Positions 1 through 11,126 of a DNA stretch of 64,000 nt are shown here, one piece after another. Origin of the DNA: Sulfuricystis thermophila (GTDB lineage: Bacteria > Pseudomonadota > Gammaproteobacteria > Burkholderiales > Rhodocyclaceae); contig NZ_AP019373.1 in assembly GCF_004323595.1 (NCBI RefSeq), forward strand, positions 2,625,593-2,689,592, read 5' to 3'. Within the stretch, counting starts at the first letter, position 1; every line of letters begins with the position of its first letter. The translations under genes were made by a program, and so were the position numbers. The notes under the pieces were generated by a model that was given only the letters and a program-made list of their open reading frames with translations, had not been told where the DNA came from and did no database searches.

Positions 1-833
1 CGTTCCCGCAGCCGCTCGTTGGCGCCCACCCCGCCAGCGACGACCAGGGTGGTAAGACATGCCTGGCGACAGGCCGCCAGCGCTTTCGCCGCCACGACCT
101 CGGTGACGGCTTCCTGGAACTCTGCCGCGAGATCGGCCTTGTCCGCATCGGTGAGCGCTCGCTCGCGCACGGCGGTGAGCACCGCGGTCTTGAGCCCCGA
201 AAAGCTGAACATGAAGTCGCCGCTGGTGAGCATCGGCCGTGGCAGCCTGAATCTGCCTGGGGTGCCGGTTTCGGCGAGCTTCGCGAGCGCCGGGCCGCCG
301 GGGTAACCCAGACCCAGGAGCTGCGCCGTCTTGTCGAAGGCTTCGCCTGCCGCATCGTCGAGCGACTCGCCCATCAGCGCGTAAGCACCCACTCCGGTCA
401 CGCGCATGATTTGGGTGTGGCCGCCGGAGACCAGCAGCGCGATGAAGGGGAAGACGGGCGGATCATGCGCCAGCAGCGGCGAGAGCAGGTGGCCCTCGAG
501 GTGATGGATCGGCAGGGCGGGAACGCCCAAAGCGAGCGCGAGACTCGTCGCAAAACTTGCGCCGACGAGCAAAGCGCCGGCCAGTCCCGGTCCCGCCGTG
601 TAAGCGATCGCGTCGATCTCCGTCTTCGCCAGGCCGCTTGCTGCCAGCACCTGCTCGAACAGCGGCACGAGACGCCGAATGTGGTCGCGCGAGGCGAGTT
701 CCGGCACGACGCCGCCGTAATCCTCATGCATCGCCACCTGCGAATGCACCGCATGGGCGAGCAACCCCTGCTGCGTGTCGTAGAGGGCGACGCCGGTTTC
801 GTCGCAGGAAGATTCGATGCCGAGAACCAACAT
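1..833 (-). CDS. tsaD: tRNA threonylcarbamoyladenosine synthase subunit TsaD (3' end cut by window edge)
   Basis: TsaD (Gcp/YgjD) is the catalytic subunit that transfers the threonylcarbamoyl group to A37 of ANN-decoding tRNAs, working with TsaB, TsaE and TsaC in the cytoplasm. Reading from the ATG at 833, the protein opens [19 protein letters not shown], the ASKHA nucleotide-fold start. [16 protein letters not shown] follows at about residues 36-51, the metal-binding HHLEGH at about 110-115, and VSGGHT near 135-140. All are family signatures. Only 277 codons are present; the remaining C-terminus, of roughly 60 residues in the family, lies off the left edge. It diverges from rpsU, the usual betaproteobacterial and gammaproteobacterial arrangement. 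No frameshift is seen. Confidence 0.95.
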   Translation of the reverse strand, partial: MLVLGIESSCDETGVALYDTQQGLLAHAVHSQVAMHEDYGGVVPELASRDHIRRLVPLFEQVLAASGLAKTEIDAIAYTAGPGLAGALLVGASFATSLALALGVPALPIHHLEGHLLSPLLAHDPPVFPFIALLVSGGHTQIMRVTGVGAYALMGESLDDAAGEAFDKTAQLLGLGYPGGPALAKLAETGTPGRFRLPRPMLTSGDFMFSFSGLKTAVLTAVRERALTDADKADLAAEFQEAVTEVVAAKALAACRQACLTTLVVAGGVGANERLRE

Positions 834-847
834 CGTAAAATTTTACT

Positions 848-875
848 TTGACATCGGCTCGAAAGTCGCTAAAAT
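848..875 (+). promoter_or_regulatory. Sigma-70 promoter for rpsU
   Basis: A perfect -35 hexamer TTGACA (848-853) is followed after 16 bases by TAAAAT (870-875), a 5/6 match to the -10 consensus. The predicted start lies near 882, giving a leader of about 35 bases before the rpsU ATG at 918. It sits in the 84-bp gap between tsaD and rpsU and is the only strong promoter seen there. Confidence 0.7.
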
Positions 876-917
876 GCGCGCCTTTCTTCAACCCACACCC
901 ATAAAAGGTAAGCCTGC

Positions 918-1130
918 ATGCCCGGTATTCGCGTCAAGGAAAACGAGCCCTTCGAGGTCGCCATCCGCCGTTTCAAGCGCACCATCGAAAAGGCCGGCAC
1001 TCTCACCGAACTGCGTTCGCGCGAGTTCTACGAGAAGCCTACCGCCGAGCGCAAGCGCAAGCTGTCTGCCGCCATCAAGCGCCATCACAAGCGCATCCGC
1101 AGCCAGCTTCTGCCGCCCAAGCTTTACTGA
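918..1130 (+). CDS. rpsU: 30S ribosomal protein S21
   Basis: S21 is the small basic protein of the 30S subunit that helps natural mRNAs base-pair with the anti-Shine-Dalgarno region. The 70-residue product opens [19 protein letters not shown] and carries the Arg/Lys-rich tail [19 protein letters not shown], and its length matches the family. AAAGG about ten bases before the ATG serves as ribosome-binding site. It is the first gene of the rpsU-yqeY-dnaG-rpoD cluster and is followed by an attenuator-like hairpin, which would keep S21 expression above that of the primase and sigma factor. Confidence 0.97.
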   Translation: MPGIRVKENEPFEVAIRRFKRTIEKAGTLTELRSREFYEKPTAERKRKLSAAIKRHHKRIRSQLLPPKLY

Positions 1131-1151
1131 TCCGCCCCGATTCCAGCGAAT

Positions 1152-1182
1152 ACCGTCCCAGCCGCGAGGTGGGGCGGTTTTT
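1152..1182 (+). terminator. Attenuator-like hairpin after rpsU
   Basis: ACCGTCCCA (1152-1160) pairs with TGGGGCGGT (1170-1178) across a 9-base loop with one G-T pair, followed by a T-rich run (TTTTGTGTTT). It lies between rpsU and yqeY-dnaG. In E. coli a terminator between rpsU and dnaG sets the relative levels of these products, and this hairpin is in the equivalent place. Confidence 0.6.
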
Positions 1183-1200
1183 GTGTTTGTGGAGAAACCG

Positions 1201-1650
1201 ATGAGCCTGAGAGAGCGTATCACCGAAGACATGAAGTCCGCGCTGAAGGCGAAGGACACCGCACGCCTCGCCGCGATCCGCCTGCTCATCGCAGCGATCA
1301 AGCAGAAGGAAGTGGATGAGCGGATCGTCCTCGACGACGCCGGGGTGGTCGGGGTCATCGAGAAGATGATCAAGCAGCGCAAGGACTCGATCGCCCAGTA
1401 CGAGGCCGCCAAGCGCCAGGATCTCGCCGACGCCGAGAAGTTCGAGGTCGAAGTCCTGTCGGCCTACATGCCGCAGCCATTGTCGGCCGACGAAGTCGAG
1501 GCCATCGTCGCCCAGGCGATCGCCGAGTCAGGCGCCAAGGCGATGACCGAGATGGGCAAGGTGATGGCGCTCGTCAAACCCAAGATCGCCGGCCGCGCCG
1601 ACATGGGCGAAGTGTCGAAGCTGGTGAAAGCCAAACTCGCCGGCGCATAA
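1201..1650 (+). CDS. GatB/YqeY domain-containing protein
   Basis: A 149-residue stand-alone YqeY protein, related to the C-terminal tRNA-binding domain of the GatB amidotransferase subunit. Its exact role is not settled; it is presumed to act on or near tRNA. The start MSLRERITEDMKSALKAKD and the later helices ending in GRADMGEVSKLVKAKLAGA are typical, and the length matches the family. The ATG at 1201 was chosen over upstream in-frame codons because those would read through rpsU. It sits between rpsU and dnaG, where this family is found in many proteobacteria, with 7 bases between its stop and the dnaG start. Confidence 0.93.
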   Translation: MSLRERITEDMKSALKAKDTARLAAIRLLIAAIKQKEVDERIVLDDAGVVGVIEKMIKQRKDSIAQYEAAKRQDLADAEKFEVEVLSAYMPQPLSADEVEAIVAQAIAESGAKAMTEMGKVMALVKPKIAGRADMGEVSKLVKAKLAGA

Positions 1651-1657
1651 TGGCCGG

Positions 1658-3391
1658 GTGATACCGGAAAGCTTCATCCAGGAACTGCTCTCCCGCGTCG
1701 ATATCGTCGACGTCATCGAGCGTTACATCCCGCTCAAGAAGGCCGGTGCCAATTACCAGGCCTGCTGTCCGTTCCATACGGAGAAGACTCCTTCTTTCAC
1801 GGTCAGCCCGACGAAGCAGTTCTACCACTGCTTCGGCTGCGGCGCACACGGCAGCGCGATCGGTTTTCTGATGCAATACAGCGGCCTCACCTTCGTCGAG
1901 GCCGTCGAGGAGCTCGCCGGCTCGATCGGTTTGCCCGTCCCGCGCGAGGTGAGCGCCCGCTCGCAGGAAAAGACGCGCCAGCAGCCGCTCACCGAGCGCA
2001 TGGCGCGTGCAGCACGCTTCTACAAGGAGCAGCTCAAGGCCAGCCCCAAAGCCATAGATTACCTGAAAGGGCGGGGGCTCACCGGCGAGATCGCCGCGAA
2101 ATACGGCCTCGGTTACGCGCCCGACGACTGGCAGGGGCTGGCGCGCGTCTTCGCCGATTATGCCGATCCGGCGATGGTCGAATGCGGGCTCGTCATCGAG
2201 AACGAACATGGCCGGCGCTACGACCGCTTCCGTGACCGTATCATGTTCCCGATCCAGGATGCGCGCGGCAATGTGATCGGTTTTGGCGGCCGTGTGCTCG
2301 GCCAGGGCGAACCGAAATATCTCAATTCGCCCGAGACGCCGCTGTTCCACAAGGGCGAGGAACTCTACGGCCTGCCCCAGGCGCGCGCGGCCATTCGCAA
2401 CGACGATCGCGTCATCGTCGTCGAAGGCTACATGGATGTCGTCGCGCTGGCGCAGTTTGGCATCGGCAATGCGGTGGCTACCCTCGGCACGGCAACCACG
2501 CCAGTGCATGTCAGAAAGCTGCTCAGGCTTGCAGACAAGGTGGTGTTCTGCTTCGATGGCGATGCGGCCGGGCGCAAGGCGGCCTGGCGCGCGCTGGAAG
2601 CCAGCCTCGAGGTGCTGGCAGACGGCAAGTTGATCGGTTTTCTGTTCCTGCCGGCCGAGCACGACCCGGACAGCTTCGTCCGCGCCGAAGGAGCAGAGAT
2701 CTTCCGCCGGCTGGCCGCCCAGCCGACGACCCTGACCGAATTCCTCATGCGCGAGCTGAAATCCGACGTCGATCTCACCACGCCCGAAGGGCGCGCCCGT
2801 CTCGTCCATGAAGCGAAACCCTTCCTGAGCAAACTCGCCGCCCCACTCTTGCGTCTGCAGCTGACCCGTGCGCTGGCCGAAGCTGCGCAGCTGTCGGCGA
2901 CCGAAATCGAATCGCTGTGCGGCTTGAAACCGATACCGCGCGGTCGACCGGCACCGCCGCAAACGCGCCAACGGCCTCAACCCGCGACGCTCGAGCGCAC
3001 GCTACTCCTGACCGTATTGCGCCGCCCGGAGCGCGCCGCGCGCCTGCCGCCCGAATTGATCTGCCGCGACAGCGCCGAAGGGAAGGCTTTATGGGCGATC
3101 GTCACCGCGATCGAACAGGCCGCCCTGCCGGCAGGAAATCTCGGCCTGCTGCTTGAACATTTCCGCGACAGCCCCCATGAATCGATCATCGCGTCGCTGG
3201 CGGCGGAAAGCGAAACCGCCGCCAGCGACGAAGGGGAGCTCGAAGCGGTTTTCGCCGATGCCGTCGAGCAGCTGCACCGTCGCGCGCTCTCCCGACAGAT
3301 CGACCAGCTGACGGCCAAGGCCCGCGCCGGAACGCTCGGCCCGGAAGAGCGTCGCCGTCTCGCGGAGCTCCTTGCGCTCAAAAGGTCTTGA
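1658..3391 (+). CDS. dnaG: DNA primase
   Basis: Primase makes the RNA primers for leading- and lagging-strand synthesis together with DnaB helicase. The product has 577 residues, close to the E. coli length. It starts at a GTG (MIPESFIQELLSRVDIVDV). The N-terminal CHC2 zinc ribbon shows CCPFHTEKTPSF and HCFGCG at about residues 38-68. The Toprim catalytic domain shows VVEGYMDV with the metal-binding Glu near residue 258, and later CFDGDAAGRKA. The C-terminal helicase-interacting region is divergent, as is usual. The gene lies between yqeY and rpoD; no strong Shine-Dalgarno is seen before the GTG. Confidence 0.97.
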   Translation: MIPESFIQELLSRVDIVDVIERYIPLKKAGANYQACCPFHTEKTPSFTVSPTKQFYHCFGCGAHGSAIGFLMQYSGLTFVEAVEELAGSIGLPVPREVSARSQEKTRQQPLTERMARAARFYKEQLKASPKAIDYLKGRGLTGEIAAKYGLGYAPDDWQGLARVFADYADPAMVECGLVIENEHGRRYDRFRDRIMFPIQDARGNVIGFGGRVLGQGEPKYLNSPETPLFHKGEELYGLPQARAAIRNDDRVIVVEGYMDVVALAQFGIGNAVATLGTATTPVHVRKLLRLADKVVFCFDGDAAGRKAAWRALEASLEVLADGKLIGFLFLPAEHDPDSFVRAEGAEIFRRLAAQPTTLTEFLMRELKSDVDLTTPEGRARLVHEAKPFLSKLAAPLLRLQLTRALAEAAQLSATEIESLCGLKPIPRGRPAPPQTRQRPQPATLERTLLLTVLRRPERAARLPPELICRDSAEGKALWAIVTAIEQAALPAGNLGLLLEHFRDSPHESIIASLAAESETAASDEGELEAVFADAVEQLHRRALSRQIDQLTAKARAGTLGPEERRRLAELLALKRS

Positions 3392-3402
3392 TCTATAAAG
3401 TG

Positions 3403-3408
3403 TATAAT
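3403..3408 (+). promoter_or_regulatory. Possible -10 element upstream of rpoD
   Basis: A perfect TATAAT hexamer lies in the 47-bp gap between dnaG and rpoD, preceded directly by TG. I see no convincing -35 hexamer at 16-18 bases spacing. An internal promoter for rpoD is expected from other proteobacteria, but the sequence support here is this single element. Confidence 0.35.
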
Positions 3409-3438
3409 TTGATGTTTTTCCGCGCCTGAAGTCGAACC

Positions 3439-5733
<2,295 letters not shown>

Positions 5734-5748
5734 TGCCTCCCCTTTGCT

Positions 5749-7206
5749 TTATAAGCCGAGGCAGACGTATTTGATTTCGAGGAATTCCTCGAGGCCGTAT
5801 TTCGAGCCTTCCCGCCCGATGCCCGACTGCTTGACGCCGCCGAAAGGCGCGGCTTCGTTGGCGATCAAGCCGACATTGACGCCGACCATGCCGTATTCGA
5901 GCGCTTCGGCGACGCGCCAGACTCGTCCCAGGTCGCGGGCATAAAAATAGGCCGCCAGGCCGTATTCGGTGGCATTGGCCAGCCGGATCGCCTCGGCCTC
6001 GTCTTTGAAGCGGAACAGCGGCGCGACCGGGCCGAAGGTTTCCTCGCGCGCGCAGCGCATCTCGGGCGTAACGTCGGCGAGCACGGTAGGCTCGAAGAAG
6101 GTGCCGCCTTTCGCATGACGGTGGCCGCCGGTGAGTACGCGCGCGCCCTTGGCCACGGCATCATCGATGTGGGCCTCGACCTTGGCGAGTGCCTGGGCAT
6201 CGATCAGCGGCCCAAGGTTGACGCCTGCCTCGGTGCCAGCGCCGACCTTCAGTTCTGCGACTTTCGCGGCGAGCTTTTGGGCGAATTCCTCATAGACGCC
6301 TTCCTGGATCAGCAGACGGTTGGCGCAGACGCAGGTCTGGCCGGTATTGCGGTATTTGCTCGCCATCGCGCCGGCGACCGCGGCATCGACATCGGCGTCG
6401 TCGAAGACGATGAACGGTGCGTTGCCCCCCAGCTCCAGCGAGATTTTTTTCAGGGTCGGGGCGCATTGCGCCATCAAGAGCCGACCGACTTCGGTCGAGC
6501 CGGTGAAGGAGAGCTTGCGCACGGTCGGATTGGCGGTGAGCTCGCCACCGATCACCGCTGCGTTTTGCGCCGAGCCGGTGACGATGTTGAACACGCCGGC
6601 GGGAAAGCCAGCGCGCTCGGCCAGCACCGCCAGCGCCAGCGCAGTGAGCGGCGTCTGTTCGGCAGGTTTCACCACCACGGTGCAGCCGGCAGCGAGGGCA
6701 GGGGCCACCTTGCGAGTAATCATCGCGCAGGGGAAATTCCACGGCGTGATCGCCGCACAGACGCCGACCGGTTGTTTGAGCACCAGCAGGCGCTGGCCGG
6801 CGATGGTCTGGGGAATTACATCGCCGTAGGCACGCTTCGCTTCTTCCGCGAACCATTCGACGAAACTGGCGGCATACAGCACTTCGCCCCGGGCTTCCGC
6901 CAAGGGTTTACCCTGCTCGGAGGTCATCAAAAGCGCCAGATCATCGGCATGGGCGACGATCAGCTCGTACCACTTCCGCAGGATCGCGCTGCGCTGCTTG
7001 GCGGTCAGTTCCCGCCAGGCCGGCCAGGCCGCCTCGGCCGCCGCGATCGCGCGGCGCGTCTCGATCGCACCCATGTCCGGCACCTCGGCCAGCTTTTCGC
7101 CACTGGCTGGATCGTAGACCGCCACGGTGGCGGCGGTGTCGGCGTCGATCCAGGCGCCGCAGATGAACGCCTGCTGGCGGAAGAGATCGGGATCGCGCAA
7201 TTGCAT
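5749..7206 (-). CDS. gabD: NAD(P)-dependent succinate-semialdehyde dehydrogenase (aldehyde dehydrogenase family)
   Basis: A 485-residue class 3-like aldehyde dehydrogenase that most resembles GabD, which oxidises succinate semialdehyde to succinate in 4-aminobutyrate catabolism. Visible family motifs are PWNFPCAMITRKVAPALAAG, the nucleotide-binding FTGSTEVGRLLM, the catalytic-base segment LELGGNAPFIV and the nucleophile segment NTGQTCVCANR. The start at 7206 follows an AGGAG ribosome-binding site; longer in-frame starts lack one and would run into the divergent lipoprotein gene. Substrate choice is inferred from overall similarity; other short-chain semialdehydes are possible. It is convergent with rpoD, with only 15 bases between the stops. 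Confidence 0.82.
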   Translation of the reverse strand: MQLRDPDLFRQQAFICGAWIDADTAATVAVYDPASGEKLAEVPDMGAIETRRAIAAAEAAWPAWRELTAKQRSAILRKWYELIVAHADDLALLMTSEQGKPLAEARGEVLYAASFVEWFAEEAKRAYGDVIPQTIAGQRLLVLKQPVGVCAAITPWNFPCAMITRKVAPALAAGCTVVVKPAEQTPLTALALAVLAERAGFPAGVFNIVTGSAQNAAVIGGELTANPTVRKLSFTGSTEVGRLLMAQCAPTLKKISLELGGNAPFIVFDDADVDAAVAGAMASKYRNTGQTCVCANRLLIQEGVYEEFAQKLAAKVAELKVGAGTEAGVNLGPLIDAQALAKVEAHIDDAVAKGARVLTGGHRHAKGGTFFEPTVLADVTPEMRCAREETFGPVAPLFRFKDEAEAIRLANATEYGLAAYFYARDLGRVWRVAEALEYGMVGVNVGLIANEAAPFGGVKQSGIGREGSKYGLEEFLEIKYVCLGL

Positions 7207-7264
7207 GGTCTTGCTCCTTTTTTTCGTGGGCTCGGCGATGAGTCTACCGGAACACAATCTCCGC

Positions 7265-7756
7265 ATGCGCTGGCTTTTTCCGCTCGCCTTGCTGCTCTTC
7301 ATCGCCGGCTGCGGCACGCTGACCCAGGCGCCGCCCGCATCCCGCAACGTCATGCGGGAAGACCGCCAGCCGGTCGATCCGCGTGCGCATGAGGTGGTGA
7401 TGTTCGCGCTCGGCTTGATGGATACCGGCTACCGCTTCGGCGGCAAGAACCCGGACGCCGGCTTCGATTGCAGCGGCATGGTCAGCTACGTCTTCGAGAA
7501 TGCCGCCGGCCTGCGGCTCGCCGGTTCCGCGGCCGACATTGCCAAACAAGGTCGGCCAGTGAATGGCGAAGGGCTGCGCCCCGGCGATCTGGTGTTCTTC
7601 AACACTCGCAACCAGCCCTATTCACATGTCGGCATCTATGTCGGCAATGGCCGCTTCGTGCATGCGCCCTCGAGCAACGGCAAGGTGCGCGTCGACAGCC
7701 TCACCTCCGGCTGGTTCGCGACGCGCTTCGAGGAAGCGCGCAGCTATTTCGACTGA
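7265..7756 (+). CDS. NlpC/P60 family lipoprotein (peptidoglycan endopeptidase)
   Basis: A 163-residue putative outer-membrane or periplasmic lipoprotein with an NlpC/P60 cysteine peptidase domain, expected to cut within peptidoglycan stem peptides. From the ATG at 7265 it opens MRWLFPLALLLFIAGCG, a signal peptide with lipobox FIAGC. The catalytic Cys lies in FDCSGMVSYVFEN, the catalytic His in YSHVGIYVGNGRFVHA, and GDLVFFNT between them is typical. A longer start at 7238 is possible but would put charged residues before the signal. A second NlpC/P60 protein is encoded at 55022. It diverges from the aldehyde dehydrogenase. Confidence 0.88.
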   Translation: MRWLFPLALLLFIAGCGTLTQAPPASRNVMREDRQPVDPRAHEVVMFALGLMDTGYRFGGKNPDAGFDCSGMVSYVFENAAGLRLAGSAADIAKQGRPVNGEGLRPGDLVFFNTRNQPYSHVGIYVGNGRFVHAPSSNGKVRVDSLTSGWFATRFEEARSYFD

Positions 7757-8166
7757 CGCAGGGCATTCCGCGCCACCCGATAGACCGTCCCGCAGGGCAG
7801 GCAGATCGATTTCGGGCAGGTGAGATCACGGTTGCGCCAAATCGCGGCAAGCCAAAACAGCACACCAAACGCAGCGCCACCGGCGACGAACAGCAGTGCG
7901 ACGAGGCCGAACAGATAAGGTCCGGCATAGAACGGCAACGCGCACAAAAATCCGGCGAGTGCGCCGAGGAGGGCGAAGCGCCACAGTTCCCAGCGCCCGC
8001 GTCGGCAGCAGTAATACAGCGATGGCAGTCCGACAACCAGCACGCCGAAGAAGACGCCCAAGGCACCGCGTCCGGCGGCAAACCCCGCCTCACCCGATCC
8101 CAACCAGAAGATCAGTCCAGCGAGCAGCCCTGCGGCGCCCAGCAGGGCCAGCATGACCCGACGCAT
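7744..8166 (-). CDS. Hypothetical multi-pass membrane protein
   Basis: I do not recognise this 140-residue protein. It has about four hydrophobic segments: MLALLGAAGLLAGLIFWLG at the start, one near residue 35, and two between residues 65 and 105. A C-terminal tail follows with a CPKSICLPCG stretch containing three cysteines. It overlaps the end of the NlpC/P60 gene on the other strand by 13 bases. An integral membrane protein is clear from composition; function is unknown. Confidence 0.6.
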   Translation of the reverse strand: MRRVMLALLGAAGLLAGLIFWLGSGEAGFAAGRGALGVFFGVLVVGLPSLYYCCRRGRWELWRFALLGALAGFLCALPFYAGPYLFGLVALLFVAGGAAFGVLFWLAAIWRNRDLTCPKSICLPCGTVYRVARNALRQSK

Positions 8167-8241
8167 TCCCTTCCTCCTCCCCCGGCAGATTTTCGTGGCT
8201 ATGGCCGGGATGGGAGGATTGTGCCACGGCTTGGGTGTTGT

Positions 8242-8592
8242 TCAATACACCGCGACGGGCTGCCAGCCTTCCGGACAATAGGGCACGTTCGGATAGTAAG
8301 CCTGATAGCTCGGGCAGAACCAGGCGGTACGCGGCGGAGGAGAGGGTGGCGGCGCCACGACCACCGCCGGGGCGGCGACGACCGGACGTGGCGGCGCGAT
8401 CGCCACGAGGGCGCTGCCCAGCGCGATCCCGCCCAGCACCCAGGCCAGCGGCGCACTGCGATGCGGGTGATGGTGGTGATGCCCGACCGGTGGTCCATAG
8501 TAATAACGCCCATGGCCGTGCGGATCGGCCTGCGCGGGAAGCGAAGCCGCCAGCAGGGCGGCGGCAGTGATGGCGAGGGTGGTTTTCTTCAT
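8242..8592 (-). CDS. Hypothetical secreted histidine/proline-rich protein
   Basis: This 116-residue protein has a clear Sec signal peptide (MKKTTLAITAAALLAASLPA, cleavage near AQA-DP). A histidine-rich segment GHHHHHPHRS follows, then one hydrophobic segment and a Pro/Val-rich stretch ending in PPPSPPPRTAWFCPS, and a C-terminus with two cysteines and several tyrosines. An AAGGAGG ribosome-binding site precedes the ATG. The His-rich segment could bind metal, but no family is recognised. It appears to be a monocistronic envelope gene. Confidence 0.65.
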   Translation of the reverse strand: MKKTTLAITAAALLAASLPAQADPHGHGRYYYGPPVGHHHHHPHRSAPLAWVLGGIALGSALVAIAPPRPVVAAPAVVVAPPPSPPPRTAWFCPSYQAYYPNVPYCPEGWQPVAVY

Positions 8593-8673
8593 TTCTGCAG
8601 ACCTCCTTGCCCCGAACAACGCCGGCCGCCGCAAGACGCTGACAGCGCATTTGTAAGGTTTTGTATCCGGGCT

Positions 8674-8755
8674 GAAAGGTCGGCGCTGGCGGGAATATGG
8701 GTCGTCCCGCCGGGCGCCGACTCACCTCGGAAAGTCGGCGCTGGCGGGACGGCAC
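8674..8755. repeat. Repeat A, full mosaic unit (direct-inverted-direct)
   Basis: This is the clearest full unit of the dispersed repeat. A direct arm GTCGGCGCTGGCGGGA (8679-8694) is followed by an inverted arm that includes TCCCGCCGGGCGCCGAC (8705-8721), then a complete direct 25-bp copy at 8731-8755 (AAA, core GTCGGCGCTGGCGGGACGGC, AC). The same three-part order recurs inside metH at 33691-33769. It lies in the 199-bp gap between the His-rich protein gene and the dienelactone hydrolase gene, which otherwise shows no gene. Confidence 0.85.
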
Positions 8756-8791
8756 CCCATGGCCTGCCGGACGGGCGGGAGATTCGAGCGC

Positions 8792-9652
8792 TCAGAGGCC
8801 GTGTTGCCTGAACCAGGCGATGAGCCGCTGCCAGCCATCCTCGGCCGCATCCTTGCGATAGGTCGGCCGGTAGTCGGCATGGAAGGCATGCCCGGCCTCG
8901 GGATAGACATGGATCTGCGAGCGACCGCCGGCTTTCTTGAGCGCCTCCTGCATCGCTTCGACATCGTCGAGCGGGATGCCCTGATCCTTGCCGCCGTACA
9001 GGCCGAGCACCGCGCCCTTGATTTCGCCGGCGATATCGAGCGGCCATTTCGGCGTCTTTTCATTGACTTCGCCATCGATGCGGCCATACCAGGCGACGCC
9101 CGCCTTGACGTTTGGATTGTGCGCGGCATACAGCCAGGTGATGCGTCCGCCCCAGCAAAAGCCGGTGATGCCCAACCGCGCCGCATCGCCACCATTCTTC
9201 GCCGCCCAGGCGGCGCAGGCGTCGAGATCGGCCAGCACTTCCCGGTCCGCGACTTTCGCGACGATCGCAGAGAGGATTTCCTGGACGTTGGTCATCTTCT
9301 TTGGATCGCCGTGGCGGAAGAACAGCTCGGGCGCGATGGCGAGATAGCCGAGCTTGGCCAACCGCCGGCAGACGTCGGCGATGTATTCATGCACGCCGAA
9401 GATTTCCGAGACGACGAGGATGGTCGGCAGATTCTTGCCGCCCTCGGGTTGCGCCCGATAGGCCGGCAGCTCGCCGATCTTGATCTCACCGGCGGTCAGC
9501 CCGGTGCTGTCGGTCTTGATCGCGGTCTGCGCCATCACCGGCTGTGCGGCCAGCGCAAAACCCGCGCCGAGCGCGGTGACGACGAAGCCGCGCCGATCCA
9601 TCCGCGCGGCGGGCAACAGGCTGTCGAAATCGGGGTTGTCGCTTTTTTTCAT
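8792..9652 (-). CDS. Dienelactone hydrolase family protein, exported by Tat
   Basis: A 286-residue alpha/beta hydrolase of the carboxymethylenebutenolidase type. Residues 18-42 look like a Tat signal ([16 protein letters not shown], then an Ala-rich h-region and AQPVMAQ). The Cys nucleophile elbow is [10 protein letters not shown], the Asp is in [10 protein letters not shown] and the His in [12 protein letters not shown], giving the Cys-Asp-His triad of the family. The substrate is unknown; dienelactone itself is not implied by the neighbourhood. Its 3' end is preceded by a 36-bp spacer after repeat A. It appears to be transcribed alone. Confidence 0.85.
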   Translation of the reverse strand: MKKSDNPDFDSLLPAARMDRRGFVVTALGAGFALAAQPVMAQTAIKTDSTGLTAGEIKIGELPAYRAQPEGGKNLPTILVVSEIFGVHEYIADVCRRLAKLGYLAIAPELFFRHGDPKKMTNVQEILSAIVAKVADREVLADLDACAAWAAKNGGDAARLGITGFCWGGRITWLYAAHNPNVKAGVAWYGRIDGEVNEKTPKWPLDIAGEIKGAVLGLYGGKDQGIPLDDVEAMQEALKKAGGRSQIHVYPEAGHAFHADYRPTYRKDAAEDGWQRLIAWFRQHGL

Positions 9653-9677
9653 GGGGTTTCTCCTCTCTCCGTTGGCT

Positions 9678-11126
9678 TTATATCAGCACGATATCGTACT
9701 GCTCCTGAGTGTAGCTCGGCTCGGCATGGAGCGAAACGGTGCGGCCGATGAAGTCGGACAGCATCGCCAGCGCCTGAGATTCCTCGTCGAGGAACAGGTC
9801 GATCACCGCCGGCGCGGCCAGCACGCGCATCTCGCGCGCATCGAACTGGCGCGCCTCGCGCAGCAGCTCGCGCAGGATCTCGTAAGCGACGGTCTGCGCG
9901 GTCTTGACCACACCGCGCCCGCCGCAGGTCGGGCAGGGTTCGCAGAGGATCTGGGCGAGCGATTCGCGCGTGCGCTTGCGGGTCATCTCGACCAGACCGA
10001 GCTGGGTGAAGCCGTTGACCGTGATGCGCGTGTGGTCGCGCGAAAGCGCCTTGTTCAGCTCGGCGAGCACGGCGGTGCGATGATCGGGTGATTCCATGTC
10101 GATGAAATCGACGATGATGATACCGCCCAGGTTGCGGAGCCGCAGCTGGCGGGCGATGGTCTGCGCCGCTTCGAGGTTGGTCTTGAAGATGGTGTCGTCG
10201 AAATTGCGCGCGCCGACGAAGGCGCCGGTATTGACGTCGATGGTCGTTAGCGCCTCGGTCTGGTCGATGATCAGATAGCCGCCGGACTTGAGATCGACGC
10301 GTCGCGCCAGCGCCTTCTGGATCTCGTCCTCGACGCCATAGAGATCGAACAGGGGCCGCTCGCCGGTGTAATGGACGAGCAGGGGCGCCAGCTGTGGCAT
10401 GAACTCCTCGGCGAAGGCGTGAAGCTTGTGGAAGTTCTCGCGCGAATCGACGAGGATGCGCGTCGTCTCCGGCCCGGCGAGATCGCGCAGCACGCGCTGG
10501 GCGAGCGTCAGATCGTGGTGCAGCAGCGCCGGGGCCGTCGCGTTCTGGGCGCGATGGCGGATCTCTTGCCAAAGACGGCGCAGATAGGCGATGTCGGCGG
10601 CGAGCTCCTCGTCGGTGGCATTCTCGGCCATGGTGCGCACGATGAAGCCACCGCTCTCGTCCGCCGGCAACAATTGCTGGATGCGCTCGCGCAGCCGTTC
10701 GCGGCCGGCTTCGTCTTCGATCTTCTGCGAAATGCCGATGTGCTTTTCCTGCGGCAGATAAACCAGCAGGCGACCGGCGAGTGAGATCTGCGTCGACAAG
10801 CGCGCGCCCTTGCCGCCGATGGGGTCCTTGAGCACCTGCACCATCAGCGTCTCGCCTTCGTTGATCAGCCGTTCGATCGGTCGGCCGTTGCCGTTTTTCT
10901 CACTGAAGATGTCGGCGACGTGCAGGAAGGCGGTGCGCTCCAGACCGACCTCGATGAAGGCCGACTGCATGCCGGGCAGCACGCGCACGACGCGGCCGAA
11001 ATAGATGTTGCCGACGATGCCGCGGCCGCCGGCGCGCTCGATGTGCAGCTCCTGCACGGCGCCCTGCAGCATCAGGGCGACGCGCGTTTCTTGCGGGGTG
11101 ATGTTGATCAGGAATTCTTCATTCAT
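9678..11126 (-). CDS. rng: Ribonuclease G
   Basis: RNase G is an RNase E-family endoribonuclease acting on 16S rRNA 5' maturation and on mRNA decay. The product has 482 residues, near the usual length. It starts [18 protein letters not shown] and has an S1-like RNA-binding domain ([20 protein letters not shown]). The DNase I-like catalytic core shows [12 protein letters not shown] and IIIVDFIDM, holding the two metal-binding Asp residues, and the zinc-link CPTCGGRG joins protomers. It lacks the long RNase E C-terminal scaffold. The start at 11126 overlaps the maf stop in ATGA, indicating translational coupling in the maf-rng pair. Confidence 0.96.
   Translation of the reverse strand: MNEEFLINITPQETRVALMLQGAVQELHIERAGGRGIVGNIYFGRVVRVLPGMQSAFIEVGLERTAFLHVADIFSEKNGNGRPIERLINEGETLMVQVLKDPIGGKGARLSTQISLAGRLLVYLPQEKHIGISQKIEDEAGRERLRERIQQLLPADESGGFIVRTMAENATDEELAADIAYLRRLWQEIRHRAQNATAPALLHHDLTLAQRVLRDLAGPETTRILVDSRENFHKLHAFAEEFMPQLAPLLVHYTGERPLFDLYGVEDEIQKALARRVDLKSGGYLIIDQTEALTTIDVNTGAFVGARNFDDTIFKTNLEAAQTIARQLRLRNLGGIIIVDFIDMESPDHRTAVLAELNKALSRDHTRITVNGFTQLGLVEMTRKRTRESLAQILCEPCPTCGGRGVVKTAQTVAYEILRELLREARQFDAREMRVLAAPAVIDLFLDEESQALAMLSDFIGRTVSLHAEPSYTQEQYDIVLI

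Noticed and set aside
5734-5748. A tRNA gene after rpoD, as in some relatives
   Set aside because: The gap to the convergent dehydrogenase gene is only 15 bp.
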